45,763 nucleotides of DNA from assembly GCF_900129965.1 (NCBI RefSeq), contig NZ_FQXM01000028.1, forward strand, positions 1-45,763, in the 5' to 3' direction. The notes under the pieces were generated by a model. That model did not search any database. It was given only the letters and a program-made list of their open reading frames with translations, and was not told where the DNA came from. Origin of the DNA: Clostridium grantii DSM 8605 (lineage in GTDB: Bacteria; Bacillota; Clostridia; Clostridiales; Clostridiaceae). The translations under genes were made by a program, and so were the position numbers. This document shows, one piece after another, positions 18,590-27,034 of the stretch. Within the stretch, counting starts at the first letter, position 1. Each line of letters begins with the position of its first letter.

Positions 18590-19579
18590 TTATTTTATAA
18601 AAGCTTCAGTTGGATATTCTAGTTTCCACTCTTCTCTTAAGCTATCCATAATCTTCATAACTTTAAGAGTATCGTTCCATGTTCTTTTGCTACTTTCTAT
18701 TTTTCCATCTTTTAAACAGCTCATAACTTCTTGTGCTTCATATTCATATCCATTAACGTTATGTGGAAGATTGATTTCCTTAATTTTTTCATTACCCTTA
18801 TAGATTTCAGCTTTTTCAGCATACCAAAAATTAGGTATATATATTTTTCCTTTTGTTCCTATTATCCATGAATCTTTTGATCCATCAGTAATAAGGCCAA
18901 AGGTTAAAGATGCCATTTCACCATTTTCATAACTTAATAAAGCGCTATCTTGCTCATCTACATTTGTTTCACCAATATAAGCTGAGCTTTTGATATTAGT
19001 TACATCTCCATTAATAAACATAGATGAATATGATATTGGGTATATTCCAACATCTAAAAGTGCTCCTCCTGCTAACTTAGCATTAAACAATCTTTGCTCA
19101 GGTTTATAAGGAGCATTAAAACTAAAATCTGTACGCATCATTTTAATATCTCCAATGGTTCCTTCTTTAATAATTTCTATTATTTTTTCTGTAATAGGTA
19201 AAAATCTAGTCCACATAGCTTCCATAAAAAATACATTTTCTTGTTTTGCACAAGCTAATATTTCTTCTAGCTCTTCAGTGTTCATGGCTACAGATTTTTC
19301 ACATAATACAGCTTTACCCGCTTTTAAACATTCTATAGAGTATTTTTTATGAAAATTATGCGGGGTAGCTATATATATAACTTCCACTTGCTCATCATTA
19401 ATAAGTTCTTCATAACTTCCATAACATTTTTCAATATCATATTTCTCTCCAAATTCTTTTGCTCTTTCCTCAGACCTTGATGCTACTGCATAAATTTCTG
19501 CATCTTCAAGAGATTTAAGCCCTTTAACAAATGAATGAGAAATACCACCTGGTGCTAAAATACCCCATTTTATTTTCAT
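18590..19579 (-). CDS. Gfo/Idh/MocA family NAD(P)-dependent oxidoreductase
   Basis: 329 aa. The N-terminal Rossmann domain begins WGILAPGGISHSFVKGL, with the nucleotide-binding VASRSEERAKEFGEKY around residues 33-48 and EVIYIATPHNFH near 70. CEKSVAMN holds the family catalytic Lys (EKP-type motif, here EKS). The C-terminal dimerisation domain has GGALLDVGIYPISY. It resembles trans-dihydrobenzenediol/sugar dehydrogenase-like members; the substrate is unknown. GGAGGT precedes the ATG. It lies 21 bases after the AAA-like gene but probably forms its own unit. Confidence 0.88.
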   Translation of the reverse strand: MKIKWGILAPGGISHSFVKGLKSLEDAEIYAVASRSEERAKEFGEKYDIEKCYGSYEELINDEQVEVIYIATPHNFHKKYSIECLKAGKAVLCEKSVAMNTEELEEILACAKQENVFFMEAMWTRFLPITEKIIEIIKEGTIGDIKMMRTDFSFNAPYKPEQRLFNAKLAGGALLDVGIYPISYSSMFINGDVTNIKSSAYIGETNVDEQDSALLSYENGEMASLTFGLITDGSKDSWIIGTKGKIYIPNFWYAEKAEIYKGNEKIKEINLPHNVNGYEYEAQEVMSCLKDGKIESSKRTWNDTLKVMKIMDSLREEWKLEYPTEAFIK

Positions 19580-19600
19580 AATAATACCTCCGTCTTTATA

Positions 19601-21295
19601 TTATTTTAAACAAATATGATTTTTTCTTTCTTTAATGTATATTTCTTTTCCTTTAAATATCAAAGCCAATTCTTTTATATTGCTTATTCCTTTACTTTTT
19701 AAAGTAGTAGTATATTTTTTGTCTGAAATTTGCTTTAAAGCTATATCAGCTGTTTCTTCTAATGTTTCCTCATCATCAGGATCTAATTTCTTAAATTCTA
19801 TAACAATTCCTAGCTTAGAAACATCTTCCGGTATCAGCATTACATCATACCTACCATAGCCACTCTCTCTATTTGATAAAACTTCATGGGTATCATTTAA
19901 GGATATTAACATGCCTAGTACAAAGGCATGATAAACCTTTTCTCCTTCGTATCCACCAACATCAAAGTAGCTTATACTTTTTAAAACAAATAACTTTAAT
20001 AGCTTCCCGAAAGTTTTAATATCCCCAATTATAAGGCTGTTTATCATGATATCATAATTATTTTTTGTGATTGTATCTAAAAACCAATTTTCTACTATAT
20101 TTTTATAAAGACTTCTAACTTCTTTGTTAGGAATACTTAAATCATAGAATATATATTCTTCTTTTCTATAAGCTTCTTTTGCCTTAAGATAGCCTGTGAA
20201 TAATAAAAAACTCCATAAATTATTACTTGATTTTTCAATGTCGCCCATGACTATGTTTTCATCAATTGTTTTGGATATACTATTGCCTGAGATTAATTCT
20301 TCTAAATCACCTTTAACATCTGCTGTACTCTTGGATAATATAATTTTAACTAAATCGTTTGAACTAGAATTAACCCAATAAGGCCTTAACCCATTTTTAG
20401 GATTTGATATATAATTTAATATAGACCATGGATTATATATTATTGTGTCTCCAAAAAAGTATCCATTATACCATTCTTTAATGTTTATTAATTCTTCTTT
20501 GATATTGTACTGCATAGCTAACTTTTCAATTTCATTTTCTGTAAAACCAAATTTATCACTTAGGTTATATGTTAATATACTCTGAACTTTAAGATTATTT
20601 AATCCTGAAAAAATTGATTCCCTAGCTACTCTAAGTATCCCTGTAATCATTCCCTTTTGTAAGGAATTATTATCTTTAAATGCTCCACTAAGTAAGTTTC
20701 TCATAAATTCTATAGCTTCAGTATAATAATTATTCAAGTATGCTGCTTGAATAGGCACATCATATTCATCCACTAAAATTATCACTCTTTGCTCAAAATA
20801 ATTATAAATATATTGAGATAAATTTTTAAGAGCATTTCCTAATTCAATTACTGTGGCTTTTTTATTAATAACAGAATTGTAATATTCCTTATCTATACTA
20901 TGAATCTTAGTGTTATTTAAGCAGTATTCATGTTCAATGAAGAGTTTACTAAATACACTACTTAAACCTTCTTTTAAATATTCGAAAGTACTGTGTTTTT
21001 CATCTTTAAAACTCAGATATATAACAGGATATTTACCTTGAAGTTCCATAATATTTTTATGATTTTCTATATTAAGCCCTTTAAAAAGGTAACCATTATC
21101 TTCACTACTGTTTTCAAAAAAGTATTTAATCATACTCATATTAAGAGTTTTACCGAATCTTCTTGGTCTTGGTACTAAAACAGTTTCTCCATCACTTTCC
21201 CAAAACTCCTTTATTAGTAAAGACTTATCAATAAATAGATAATCTTCGTCTTTAAGCTTCTTAAAGTCACTTATTCCTATTGGTATTTTCTTCAA
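19601..21295 (-). CDS. AAA-ATPase-like / PD-(D/E)XK nuclease-like protein
   Basis: About 564 aa. The N-terminal AAA-ATPase_like domain (PF09820 type) starts IPIGISDFKKL and has an atypical P-loop RPRRFGKTLNMSM near residue 47; a Walker B-like VIILVDEYDVPIQ lies near 175. The C-terminal end carries the PDDEXK_9 (PF08011) core: GRYDVMLIP followed by GIVIEFKK. The start is likely TTG at 21295, five bases after AGGTGG; the GTG at 21304 falls inside that site. These proteins are numerous in clostridia and Bacteroidetes. Their function is unproved; mobile-element or defence roles are proposed. No transposon ends are visible. Confidence 0.85.
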   Translation of the reverse strand: MKKIPIGISDFKKLKDEDYLFIDKSLLIKEFWESDGETVLVPRPRRFGKTLNMSMIKYFFENSSEDNGYLFKGLNIENHKNIMELQGKYPVIYLSFKDEKHSTFEYLKEGLSSVFSKLFIEHEYCLNNTKIHSIDKEYYNSVINKKATVIELGNALKNLSQYIYNYFEQRVIILVDEYDVPIQAAYLNNYYTEAIEFMRNLLSGAFKDNNSLQKGMITGILRVARESIFSGLNNLKVQSILTYNLSDKFGFTENEIEKLAMQYNIKEELINIKEWYNGYFFGDTIIYNPWSILNYISNPKNGLRPYWVNSSSNDLVKIILSKSTADVKGDLEELISGNSISKTIDENIVMGDIEKSSNNLWSFLLFTGYLKAKEAYRKEEYIFYDLSIPNKEVRSLYKNIVENWFLDTITKNNYDIMINSLIIGDIKTFGKLLKLFVLKSISYFDVGGYEGEKVYHAFVLGMLISLNDTHEVLSNRESGYGRYDVMLIPEDVSKLGIVIEFKKLDPDDEETLEETADIALKQISDKKYTTTLKSKGISNIKELALIFKGKEIYIKERKNHICLK

Positions 21296-21432
21296 CCATA
21301 CCACCTACCTTTTAAAACAATTTATAAACCTTATTATAATTATACCCAATTACTATAAGTTAAACAACGTATCCTTTTTTCTTGAACATCAATTTTTTTC
21401 TATATTGACTATGTTAGTAAATATTGATTAGA

Positions 21433-21460
21433 AAAAAATACTACTTTAAAAGTAGTATTT
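21433..21460 (-). terminator. Terminator of the macrodomain-sirtuin unit
   Basis: TACTACTT and AAGTAGTA arms (about 21439-21457) with a T-run on the minus strand (plus A-run 21432-21438). It lies directly after the macrodomain stop and marks the end of the two-gene transcript. Confidence 0.85.
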
Positions 21461-21471
21461 TATAAAATAAT

Positions 21472-22287
21472 TTATAGTAAATTTTTATAAATATCATAAT
21501 CAACATCTTTAAAAACATTAAAAATAATACGGTCAAAATTTTCACCATTCTGCTTCATAAATCCCTTAACAGCTTCAAAAGCTATTTTTGCTGCTTCTTC
21601 ATTAGGGAATCTAAATTCACCTGTGGAGATACAACAAAAGGCAATTGACTTAATTCCCTTTTCTAAAGCTAGTGTTAAACATGATTTATAACAATTCTTT
21701 AAATGTTGTCTTAGCGAATCATTTAATTTGTTCCCTACAATAGGACCTACAGTATGCAATACATATTCACTTGGAAGATTAAAAGCTTTTGTTAACATTG
21801 CAGAGCCAGTTGATTCAACATAATCTCCATTATATACTCTCTTTTGCTGCATGTATTCATTACAGACTTCTCTTAATTGAACACCTGCTACTGAGTGAAT
21901 TGCATTATCTATACATTTATGACATGGGATAAAACACCCTAACATTTGCGAATTTGCTGCATTTACAATTGCTCCAACCTGTAGCCTTGTAATATCTCCT
22001 TGCCATATTGAAATTTTACTGGCAAATTCATTTTTAGAGTTAAATTCTTCTTTAATAGTTTTAATATCATTTAATTTAACTACTCCTTTATTTATTACCT
22101 CGTCCCTTAAAAAATCATTTTGTACATCTAGAAACTCTTTAGAAATTGATTTTGGTAATCTTGCGTTCATTAAAGAACGTAATAAAACTCTTTTATCCTC
22201 AAATTTATTTATGTCAATATTTTGATACTGTTTAGATTCAGAAATCAAAGTATTTATTAAAAAATCTAATTTTTCATCATATTTCAT
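21472..22287 (-). CDS. Zinc-dependent macrodomain protein-ADP-ribosyl hydrolase
   Basis: 271 aa. An N-terminal helical extension (residues 1-90) precedes a macro domain starting ISIWQGDITRLQVGAIVNAANSQ. The loop GCFIPCHKCIDNAIHSVAG has the Cys/His arrangement of zinc-containing macrodomains that sit beside class M sirtuins. The SVAGVQLREVC and STGEFRFPNEEAAKIA segments form the ADP-ribose pocket. Known relatives remove ADP-ribose placed by the partner sirtuin. It is 37 bases downstream of the sirtuin gene with its own ribosome site, and ends at a terminator, so the two are co-transcribed. The known streptococcal/staphylococcal operons also carry gcvH-L and a lipoate ligase, which are absent here. 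Confidence 0.92.
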   Translation of the reverse strand: MKYDEKLDFLINTLISESKQYQNIDINKFEDKRVLLRSLMNARLPKSISKEFLDVQNDFLRDEVINKGVVKLNDIKTIKEEFNSKNEFASKISIWQGDITRLQVGAIVNAANSQMLGCFIPCHKCIDNAIHSVAGVQLREVCNEYMQQKRVYNGDYVESTGSAMLTKAFNLPSEYVLHTVGPIVGNKLNDSLRQHLKNCYKSCLTLALEKGIKSIAFCCISTGEFRFPNEEAAKIAFEAVKGFMKQNGENFDRIIFNVFKDVDYDIYKNLL

Positions 22288-22323
22288 TTTATTTATTCCT
22301 TTCCCCTTATTCCTATCTCTAAA

Positions 22324-23229
22324 CTAAAGTATTTTATTTATAGCTAATTTAATATCATCATCCACACAAATTGATTTATCTTTAATTTCATTTGGAGCAT
22401 AAGCTTGCCCTTTATTAATAGTAACATAGGTAGCATTGGGCCATGAATTTGTCATTTGCCAAAATGGATATTTTATTATTGAAGGTGTATTCATACCTAC
22501 CCCTAATTCAATAAAAACAACCTTATCTTTTTTATGTTTGGATACAAAGTTTTCATAATTTTCAAAAGCCACATTCCAATTTTCATCTTGAATAAAATAA
22601 TTATCTTTACGAAGATTTACTTCCATGTCTCCACCACAAACAGGACATTTAGGAATTAACTCTGAAGGTATTTTAAAATCTTTTTGCTTTTCAATCATCT
22701 CATAAACAATATCTTCATTATCATATAATTTATAATGACAAGCCTTAGCACATTGTAATAACCCATAATCACCTTGAGTGGCAAAAATTCTATTAGAATC
22801 AAACCCTGACCTATAAAATAGATGGTCTCCATTAGTTGTTAAAACAAAATATTCTTTATCCTTTACTATTTCTTTCAAATTTCTATATACACCATTTTCC
22901 TTAAACTCATATCTATTAATTGAAATGTGTTTACTCCAATAGGACCATTTTTCTTCCTGCGTTTTAAAAGGATAAAAAGCTGATGAATACATATCTGTCA
23001 ATCCATATTTATTAATATGTTCTTTAAAATTACTCTCAAATCTTTCGCCACCATATTGTAATCCTGCAGATGTTGAAAGACCTGCACCTGCACCAATTAT
23101 TACAGCATCAGCATCTTTTATTAACTCTTTTATTCTCTCATAATTATCCCCACCACTAGTTGTGCTATTAACTTTTACATCATTTTCAATTTTTCTATTT
23201 CCTCTATTAAACATATTTATTATTTCCAA
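22324..23229 (-). CDS. Class M sirtuin (SirTM), protein ADP-ribosyltransferase
   Basis: 301 aa Sir2-fold protein. NAD motif VIIGAGAGLSTSAGLQYGG begins near residue 45. TTNGDHLFYRSGF replaces the classical TQNID, and ATQGDYGLLQC carries Gln where deacetylating sirtuins have the catalytic His; both are typical of class M, which ADP-ribosylates rather than deacetylates. Zinc ligands are C-x3-C (CAKAC) and CPVC. The start is TTG, eight bases after AGGAGGAGG; a nested out-of-frame ATG gives only four codons. It is divergent from an HxlR gene, which may control it. The first ~35 residues are low-complexity and precede the fold. Confidence 0.92.
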   Translation of the reverse strand: MEIINMFNRGNRKIENDVKVNSTTSGGDNYERIKELIKDADAVIIGAGAGLSTSAGLQYGGERFESNFKEHINKYGLTDMYSSAFYPFKTQEEKWSYWSKHISINRYEFKENGVYRNLKEIVKDKEYFVLTTNGDHLFYRSGFDSNRIFATQGDYGLLQCAKACHYKLYDNEDIVYEMIEKQKDFKIPSELIPKCPVCGGDMEVNLRKDNYFIQDENWNVAFENYENFVSKHKKDKVVFIELGVGMNTPSIIKYPFWQMTNSWPNATYVTINKGQAYAPNEIKDKSICVDDDIKLAINKIL

Positions 23230-23269
23230 ATCATTTGCCTCCTCCTATAATAATTAGCTTCGCTTAAAG

Positions 23270-23365
23270 TTAAATTCACTTTTTATGTAATATCGCACAT
23301 GAGATATTCCTTCGTCCTGTGATGCGACAACGTCGCCAGCACTAATGGCTTGTGAGCATAACTAT
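23270..23365. other. GC-rich structured block between sirtuin and HxlR genes
   Basis: The gap between the divergent starts contains a GC-rich island unlike its flanks. It includes GCGAC-AAC-GTCGC (about 23323-23335), ATATC...GATAT (near 23290-23306) and GCC...GGC (near 23334-23351) pairing segments. On the minus strand two overlapping frames are open across it, one ending ...HRTKEYLMCDIT. This could be a structured leader of the sirtuin mRNA, a dispersed intergenic repeat or a coding relic; I cannot decide. Confidence 0.4.
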
Positions 23366-23459
23366 ATATTTTTTTATTGAACTTTTTTCTATAATAACAT
23401 ACAATAACATCATGGTATCTTTTCAAATATACATCTATAAATATACTGGGAGGTTATGT

Positions 23460-23789
23460 ATGGGCACAAACAAAAAAATGCCAGAATGTCCTGTTGAAGC
23501 AACACTATTACTCATAGGAAACAAATGGAAAGTATTGATCCTAAGAGATTTAATGAATGAAACTATGCGTTTTAATGAATTAATGCGCTCAGTTACAGGT
23601 ATAACACAAAAGGTTCTTACTAGTCAGCTTAGAGACATGGAGAAAGATGGTTTATTATCACGAAAAATATATCCTGTCATTCCACCGAAAGTTGAGTATT
23701 CACTAACTAACACTGGACGTAGCTTAAAACCTATTTTAGATACATTAGCAACCTGGGGTGAAGAATTTAAACAAAATAACATAGTATAA
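23460..23789 (+). CDS. HxlR family transcriptional regulator
   Basis: 109 aa from the ATG with GGGAGG nine bases upstream; the frame is open further 5' but without a ribosome site. It is a winged-helix HxlR/DUF24 protein: PECPVEATLLLIGNKWKVLILRDL at the start, with a conserved Cys at residue 9, and LMRSVTGITQKVLTSQLRDME, then PPKVEYSLTNTGRSL. In HypR/YodB relatives the N-terminal Cys senses electrophiles or disulfide stress. It is divergent from the sirtuin gene and convergent with the flavoprotein. Confidence 0.92.
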   Translation: MGTNKKMPECPVEATLLLIGNKWKVLILRDLMNETMRFNELMRSVTGITQKVLTSQLRDMEKDGLLSRKIYPVIPPKVEYSLTNTGRSLKPILDTLATWGEEFKQNNIV

Positions 23790-23796
23790 CAAAAAT

Positions 23797-23829
23797 CCAT
23801 TACAATGAAAGCAATTGTAATGGGTTTTT
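23797..23829. terminator. Bidirectional terminator
   Basis: CCATTACAAT (23797-23806) and ATTGTAATGG (23814-23823), flanked by A-run and T-run, so it works on both strands. It separates the HxlR gene from the convergent flavoprotein operon. Confidence 0.9.
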
Positions 23830-23830
23830 G

Positions 23831-24571
23831 TTATTTACTACTACTCATATACTTTCTAATTTTTTTTCCACATTCTTTTCTATATTCTTCATCCATTGGT
23901 GTCTTAGCTATAACAGCATTTACTGGACATATACTGTAACAAGAGCCACACTCATCACAACGACTACTATTTATTGAATACTTTTCTCCTGGTATAATTG
24001 CATCAAACGTACATGCTTTAAAACAACTATCACAAGCTATACATTTATCTGATTGGATTTTAAATCCTGGTTCTATTTGATTCATACCTCCAAAGGAAAA
24101 ACGTTCACGCTCTAATTTATGGTCACGATTCTTTTTTGCAAAATCATAATCATACAGTTCTCCTTTATATCTATACAATATAAAAGTTGTCATAGTAGGA
24201 TACCTTTCAATATCATTAACTAGTGCTAAAAATTTAGAATCATTCTCTGATTTTTTTGTTAATTCTTCAAAGGATAATTCTCTAACATCTCCACTTATTT
24301 TAATAAAAAATCCTTCTGGAAAGTCTGGTAGTCCATCTTCATCATGAGTTGCTGCAACACTATCAGCAACTAGTGAGCATGCTGCAACTTTATTTGTTTT
24401 CTTTAATTGACAATAAAAAGGCTTAACTTTCATAGTTTGAAAATATAATCCCTCATCATCATAAGTTAAAAAATGTGCTATCCTTGTTTCTGGATATTCT
24501 CCATCTATAGTTGTAAATGTATATGCGCTAAGCGCTTCAAATTTTTCAAATATTTTCTTTGTACTTAACAT
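23831..24571 (-). CDS. FMN-binding PNPOx-like protein with two [4Fe-4S] motifs
   Basis: 246 aa. Residues 1-150 form a pyridoxamine 5'-phosphate oxidase-like split-barrel flavin domain (YTFTTIDGEYPETRIAHFLTYDDEGLYFQT region). Residues about 165-230 form a bacterial ferredoxin domain with CIACDSCFKAC and CDECGSCYSICP, two [4Fe-4S] clusters. It is probably a cytoplasmic flavin-iron-sulfur reductase of unknown substrate. It is the last gene of the amino-acid ABC operon, 11 bases after the broken ATPase, with GGGAGAG before the ATG. This redox enzyme next to two HxlR regulators suggests a redox or thiol theme, which is inference. Confidence 0.87.
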   Translation of the reverse strand: MLSTKKIFEKFEALSAYTFTTIDGEYPETRIAHFLTYDDEGLYFQTMKVKPFYCQLKKTNKVAACSLVADSVAATHDEDGLPDFPEGFFIKISGDVRELSFEELTKKSENDSKFLALVNDIERYPTMTTFILYRYKGELYDYDFAKKNRDHKLERERFSFGGMNQIEPGFKIQSDKCIACDSCFKACTFDAIIPGEKYSINSSRCDECGSCYSICPVNAVIAKTPMDEEYRKECGKKIRKYMSSSK

Positions 24572-24582
24572 ATCTACTCTCC

Positions 24583-25306
24583 CTATCTATTCATAAATTT
24601 TTTTAATTTTTCACTTTCAGGATTATTTAAACAATCCATACTACCAAATTCAATAATTTCGCCTTTATCCATAAATATAAAATAATCAGCAAACTTTTTT
24701 AGAAATTCCATTTCATGAGTAACAAATACAAATTCAGTTCCATTATTTTTTAATATCTGAACTGACTCTAAAACTTCTTTTGTAAGAATTGGGTCAAGTG
24801 CTGCTGTTGGTTCATCTAAGAATATCAATTCAGGTTTGGTAACGAAAGCTCTTGCTATGGAAGCTCTTTGAGCTTGACCTCCAGATACTTTGTTAGGATT
24901 TTGATTTGCTATATCAGTAAGATGAAACTTTGCTAAAACTTCATCACATGTTTTTTCAACATGTTTTTTCAACATTTTTTTTATCCATTTTCTTTATCTT
25001 TTCTAATATTAAAAGAATATTATTCTTTATAGACATATGTGGGAAAAGATTATGTTTTTGAAATACATATCCTATTTTGTCCTGATACTCTTTCAAATGA
25101 TTTTCTACTAATTTCACATCATTCACTTCAATTGTACCTTCATCAATTGTTTCTATTCCAGATAGCTGACGCAAAAGTGTTGATTTACCACAGCCTGACT
25201 CCCCAATAATTCCAAGAGAAGTTATATTAGAAATATTTATATTCAGATTTTTTAATATTAATTTATCCTCATATGTTTTGTACACATTGTTTAACTCTAT
25301 CTTCAT
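24583..25306 (-). pseudogene. Amino-acid ABC transporter ATPase, split by a 13-bp duplication
   Basis: Two overlapping frames together make one polar amino-acid ABC ATPase of about 236 aa. The 5' frame (25306 to 24956) has Walker A GESGCGKSTLL and the Q-loop VFQKHNLFPHMS and stops at TGA after NVEKTC. The 3' frame (24975 to 24583) has the signature VSGGQAQRAS, Walker B LIFLDEPTAALDP and the switch His (VTHEM). A 13-bp unit, ATGTTTTTTCAAC on the plus strand, is tandemly doubled at 24948-24973; removing one copy restores DKKNVEKTCDEVLAKF in frame. The start overlaps the permease stop (ATGA). An ATG at 24975 could start the 3' half, but without Walker A it should be inactive unless the halves assemble. 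Confidence 0.9.
24948..24973. repeat. 13-bp tandem duplication causing the frameshift
   Basis: Two perfect adjacent copies of ATGTTTTTTCAAC (24948-24960 and 24961-24973). The length is not a multiple of three. The duplication lies between the Q-loop and the signature motif of the ABC ATPase. Confidence 0.97.
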
Positions 25307-26064
25307 ACTGAAAATCTCCTTCCAACATATCTAGCAAGTAACGACAGGGGTATTGTAATAATTAAATACATAACCCACATTACTAAATAACCTTCAATAG
25401 CAGCATAACTTTTGTTAGAAATAACTGTTATTATATAAGATATTTCTGAAACAGATACTATTTTTAGTAACGCTGAACCTTTAATTATACTAGATAAATT
25501 ATTTATCATAGATGGAATTAAAGGCTTAATCATTTGAGGAATAATTATATATCTATATTTTTGCCATCCATTAAAGTGATATAAATTCATTACCGTATAT
25601 TGATCTTCATCAACAACTGCACTAGCGGTTTCATATGCATTAGCAATATAAGGGGTCATGTAACATGTTAATGCCAATATTCCTAATGCTAATTTTTCAT
25701 TGATTCCTAATCTTACACCTAAAACATAAACAACTAAAAATATCATAACTAATAATGGTGTTCCCATTACTATTTCTTTCATTAAATTTGTGATTGTTCT
25801 CAAAAATGCATTTTCACTATTCATAAATACATAAAACATAAAACCTGATACCATACTAATTATTAATGTAAGCACACTTACCCATAAAGTTGTATATAAA
25901 GCATTCACTAGTAAATTCATTTCTTTTAATATCAAATCATACCTTAAATTATCAGTTGCCGTAAATAATATAATTCCAAATGCTATAATAACAATAACAT
26001 ATGCTAATATTTTTTGGATCAATTCGCCATTTATACCTGTATCTTTTTTATTAACAATTTTAAT
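25303..26064 (-). CDS. Polar amino-acid ABC transporter permease
   Basis: About 254 aa from 26064. It has five or so membrane segments and the EAA loop YETASAVVDEDQYTVMNL...GWQKYRYIIIPQ typical of PAAT (His/Glu/cystine-type) permeases. The frame is open upstream to an ATG at 26184, but that would overlap the binding-protein gene by over 100 bases and lacks a family-like N-terminus. I see no ATG/GTG/TTG with a ribosome site near the binding-protein stop. An ATT codon at 26062-26064 (seven bases after that stop) is where a family-like MKIVNKKD start would fall; TTG at 26022 is an alternative. The 3' end overlaps the ATPase start. Confidence 0.8.
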   Translation of the reverse strand: MKIVNKKDTGINGELIQKILAYVIVIIAFGIILFTATDNLRYDLILKEMNLLVNALYTTLWVSVLTLIISMVSGFMFYVFMNSENAFLRTITNLMKEIVMGTPLLVMIFLVVYVLGVRLGINEKLALGILALTCYMTPYIANAYETASAVVDEDQYTVMNLYHFNGWQKYRYIIIPQMIKPLIPSMINNLSSIIKGSALLKIVSVSEISYIITVISNKSYAAIEGYLVMWVMYLIITIPLSLLARYVGRRFSV

Positions 26065-26071
26065 GTTTTTC

Positions 26072-26908
26072 TTATTCTGGTTTATTGACGATGTACTCAA
26101 GTCCAAGTGATTTATCTTTGAGGAATTCTCCAACTTCGTCGTTGTATTTACTTGCAAGTTGTTCATATAAACCGCCCTTCTCATATAATGTAGCTATAAA
26201 TTCATTTGCTTTCTCTAATAATTCAGTATTACCTTTTTTTACTGCAAATGCAGAAGTAAAATACTCTGGAATTCCAGAATAAATTTCTGTAGTTTCTTTG
26301 TTTGCAGCATGGTCACCAATAACTGTATTTGCACCAACTAAAACATTATAATTTCCAGATGTTACTTCCATTATTCCAGAAGCAATTTCTGTTATCTCAG
26401 TCACATCTACACCATATTTTTGTGGCACACTAACTGAAATTGTTCCTGATAAACCTATTGATTTAATTCCATCTAATTTAAAAAAGTCCTCAACAGACAT
26501 ATCATCTGAAATATTGTTATTCTCGTAAAATTCTTTATTTACTAGGGCTAAAGTTCTCCCATAACGATATCCCTCTGAAAAATCCACCTTTTGTTTTCTT
26601 TCATCATTTACTGTCATATCACTAATCACTATATCTGATTCCCCTGTTTCTAAAGAAGGAATTAACATTGAAAAATCTGTATTTACTATTTCAACTTCTT
26701 GTCCCATATATTCTCCAAGTGCATAAGCTAAATCTACCTCTAAACCCGCTGGATCTCCTTTATCATCTACATACATAAATGGAGGATATTTTAAATCTAT
26801 AGCTACCTTTAATATTTGATCATCACTTTTAGCAGATGATAAATCACATCCTGTTAAGATCCCCGTTATCAATACCCCTGTTAATATTATTGATGCTATT
26901 TTTTTCAT
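26072..26908 (-). CDS. Amino-acid ABC transporter substrate-binding lipoprotein
   Basis: 278 aa SBP_bac_3 protein. The lipoprotein signal MKKIASIILTGVLITGILTGC ends in an LTGC lipobox (Cys near residue 21), so it is tethered outside the membrane. The mature part starts DQILKVAIDLKYPPFMYVDDKG, with GLEVDLAYALGEYMG and the SDIVISDMTVNDERKQKVDFSEGY binding-site segment that marks the family. Ligand is probably a polar amino acid; cystine/cysteine would fit the redox neighbours but is not shown. It is the first gene of the operon, with a strong palindrome about 125 bases upstream. Confidence 0.9.
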   Translation of the reverse strand: MKKIASIILTGVLITGILTGCDLSSAKSDDQILKVAIDLKYPPFMYVDDKGDPAGLEVDLAYALGEYMGQEVEIVNTDFSMLIPSLETGESDIVISDMTVNDERKQKVDFSEGYRYGRTLALVNKEFYENNNISDDMSVEDFFKLDGIKSIGLSGTISVSVPQKYGVDVTEITEIASGIMEVTSGNYNVLVGANTVIGDHAANKETTEIYSGIPEYFTSAFAVKKGNTELLEKANEFIATLYEKGGLYEQLASKYNDEVGEFLKDKSLGLEYIVNKPE

Positions 26909-27034
26909 ATTATTTATCTCCTATCTTTATCAATTTAATTTCAAGTGGCCTCTCCTGTTTATAATTACATATTACTACATGTCCATATCTGTTTAAAGAA
27001 CGCACTTCAAAGTGGTATAGGCACCAGTTGGTAT

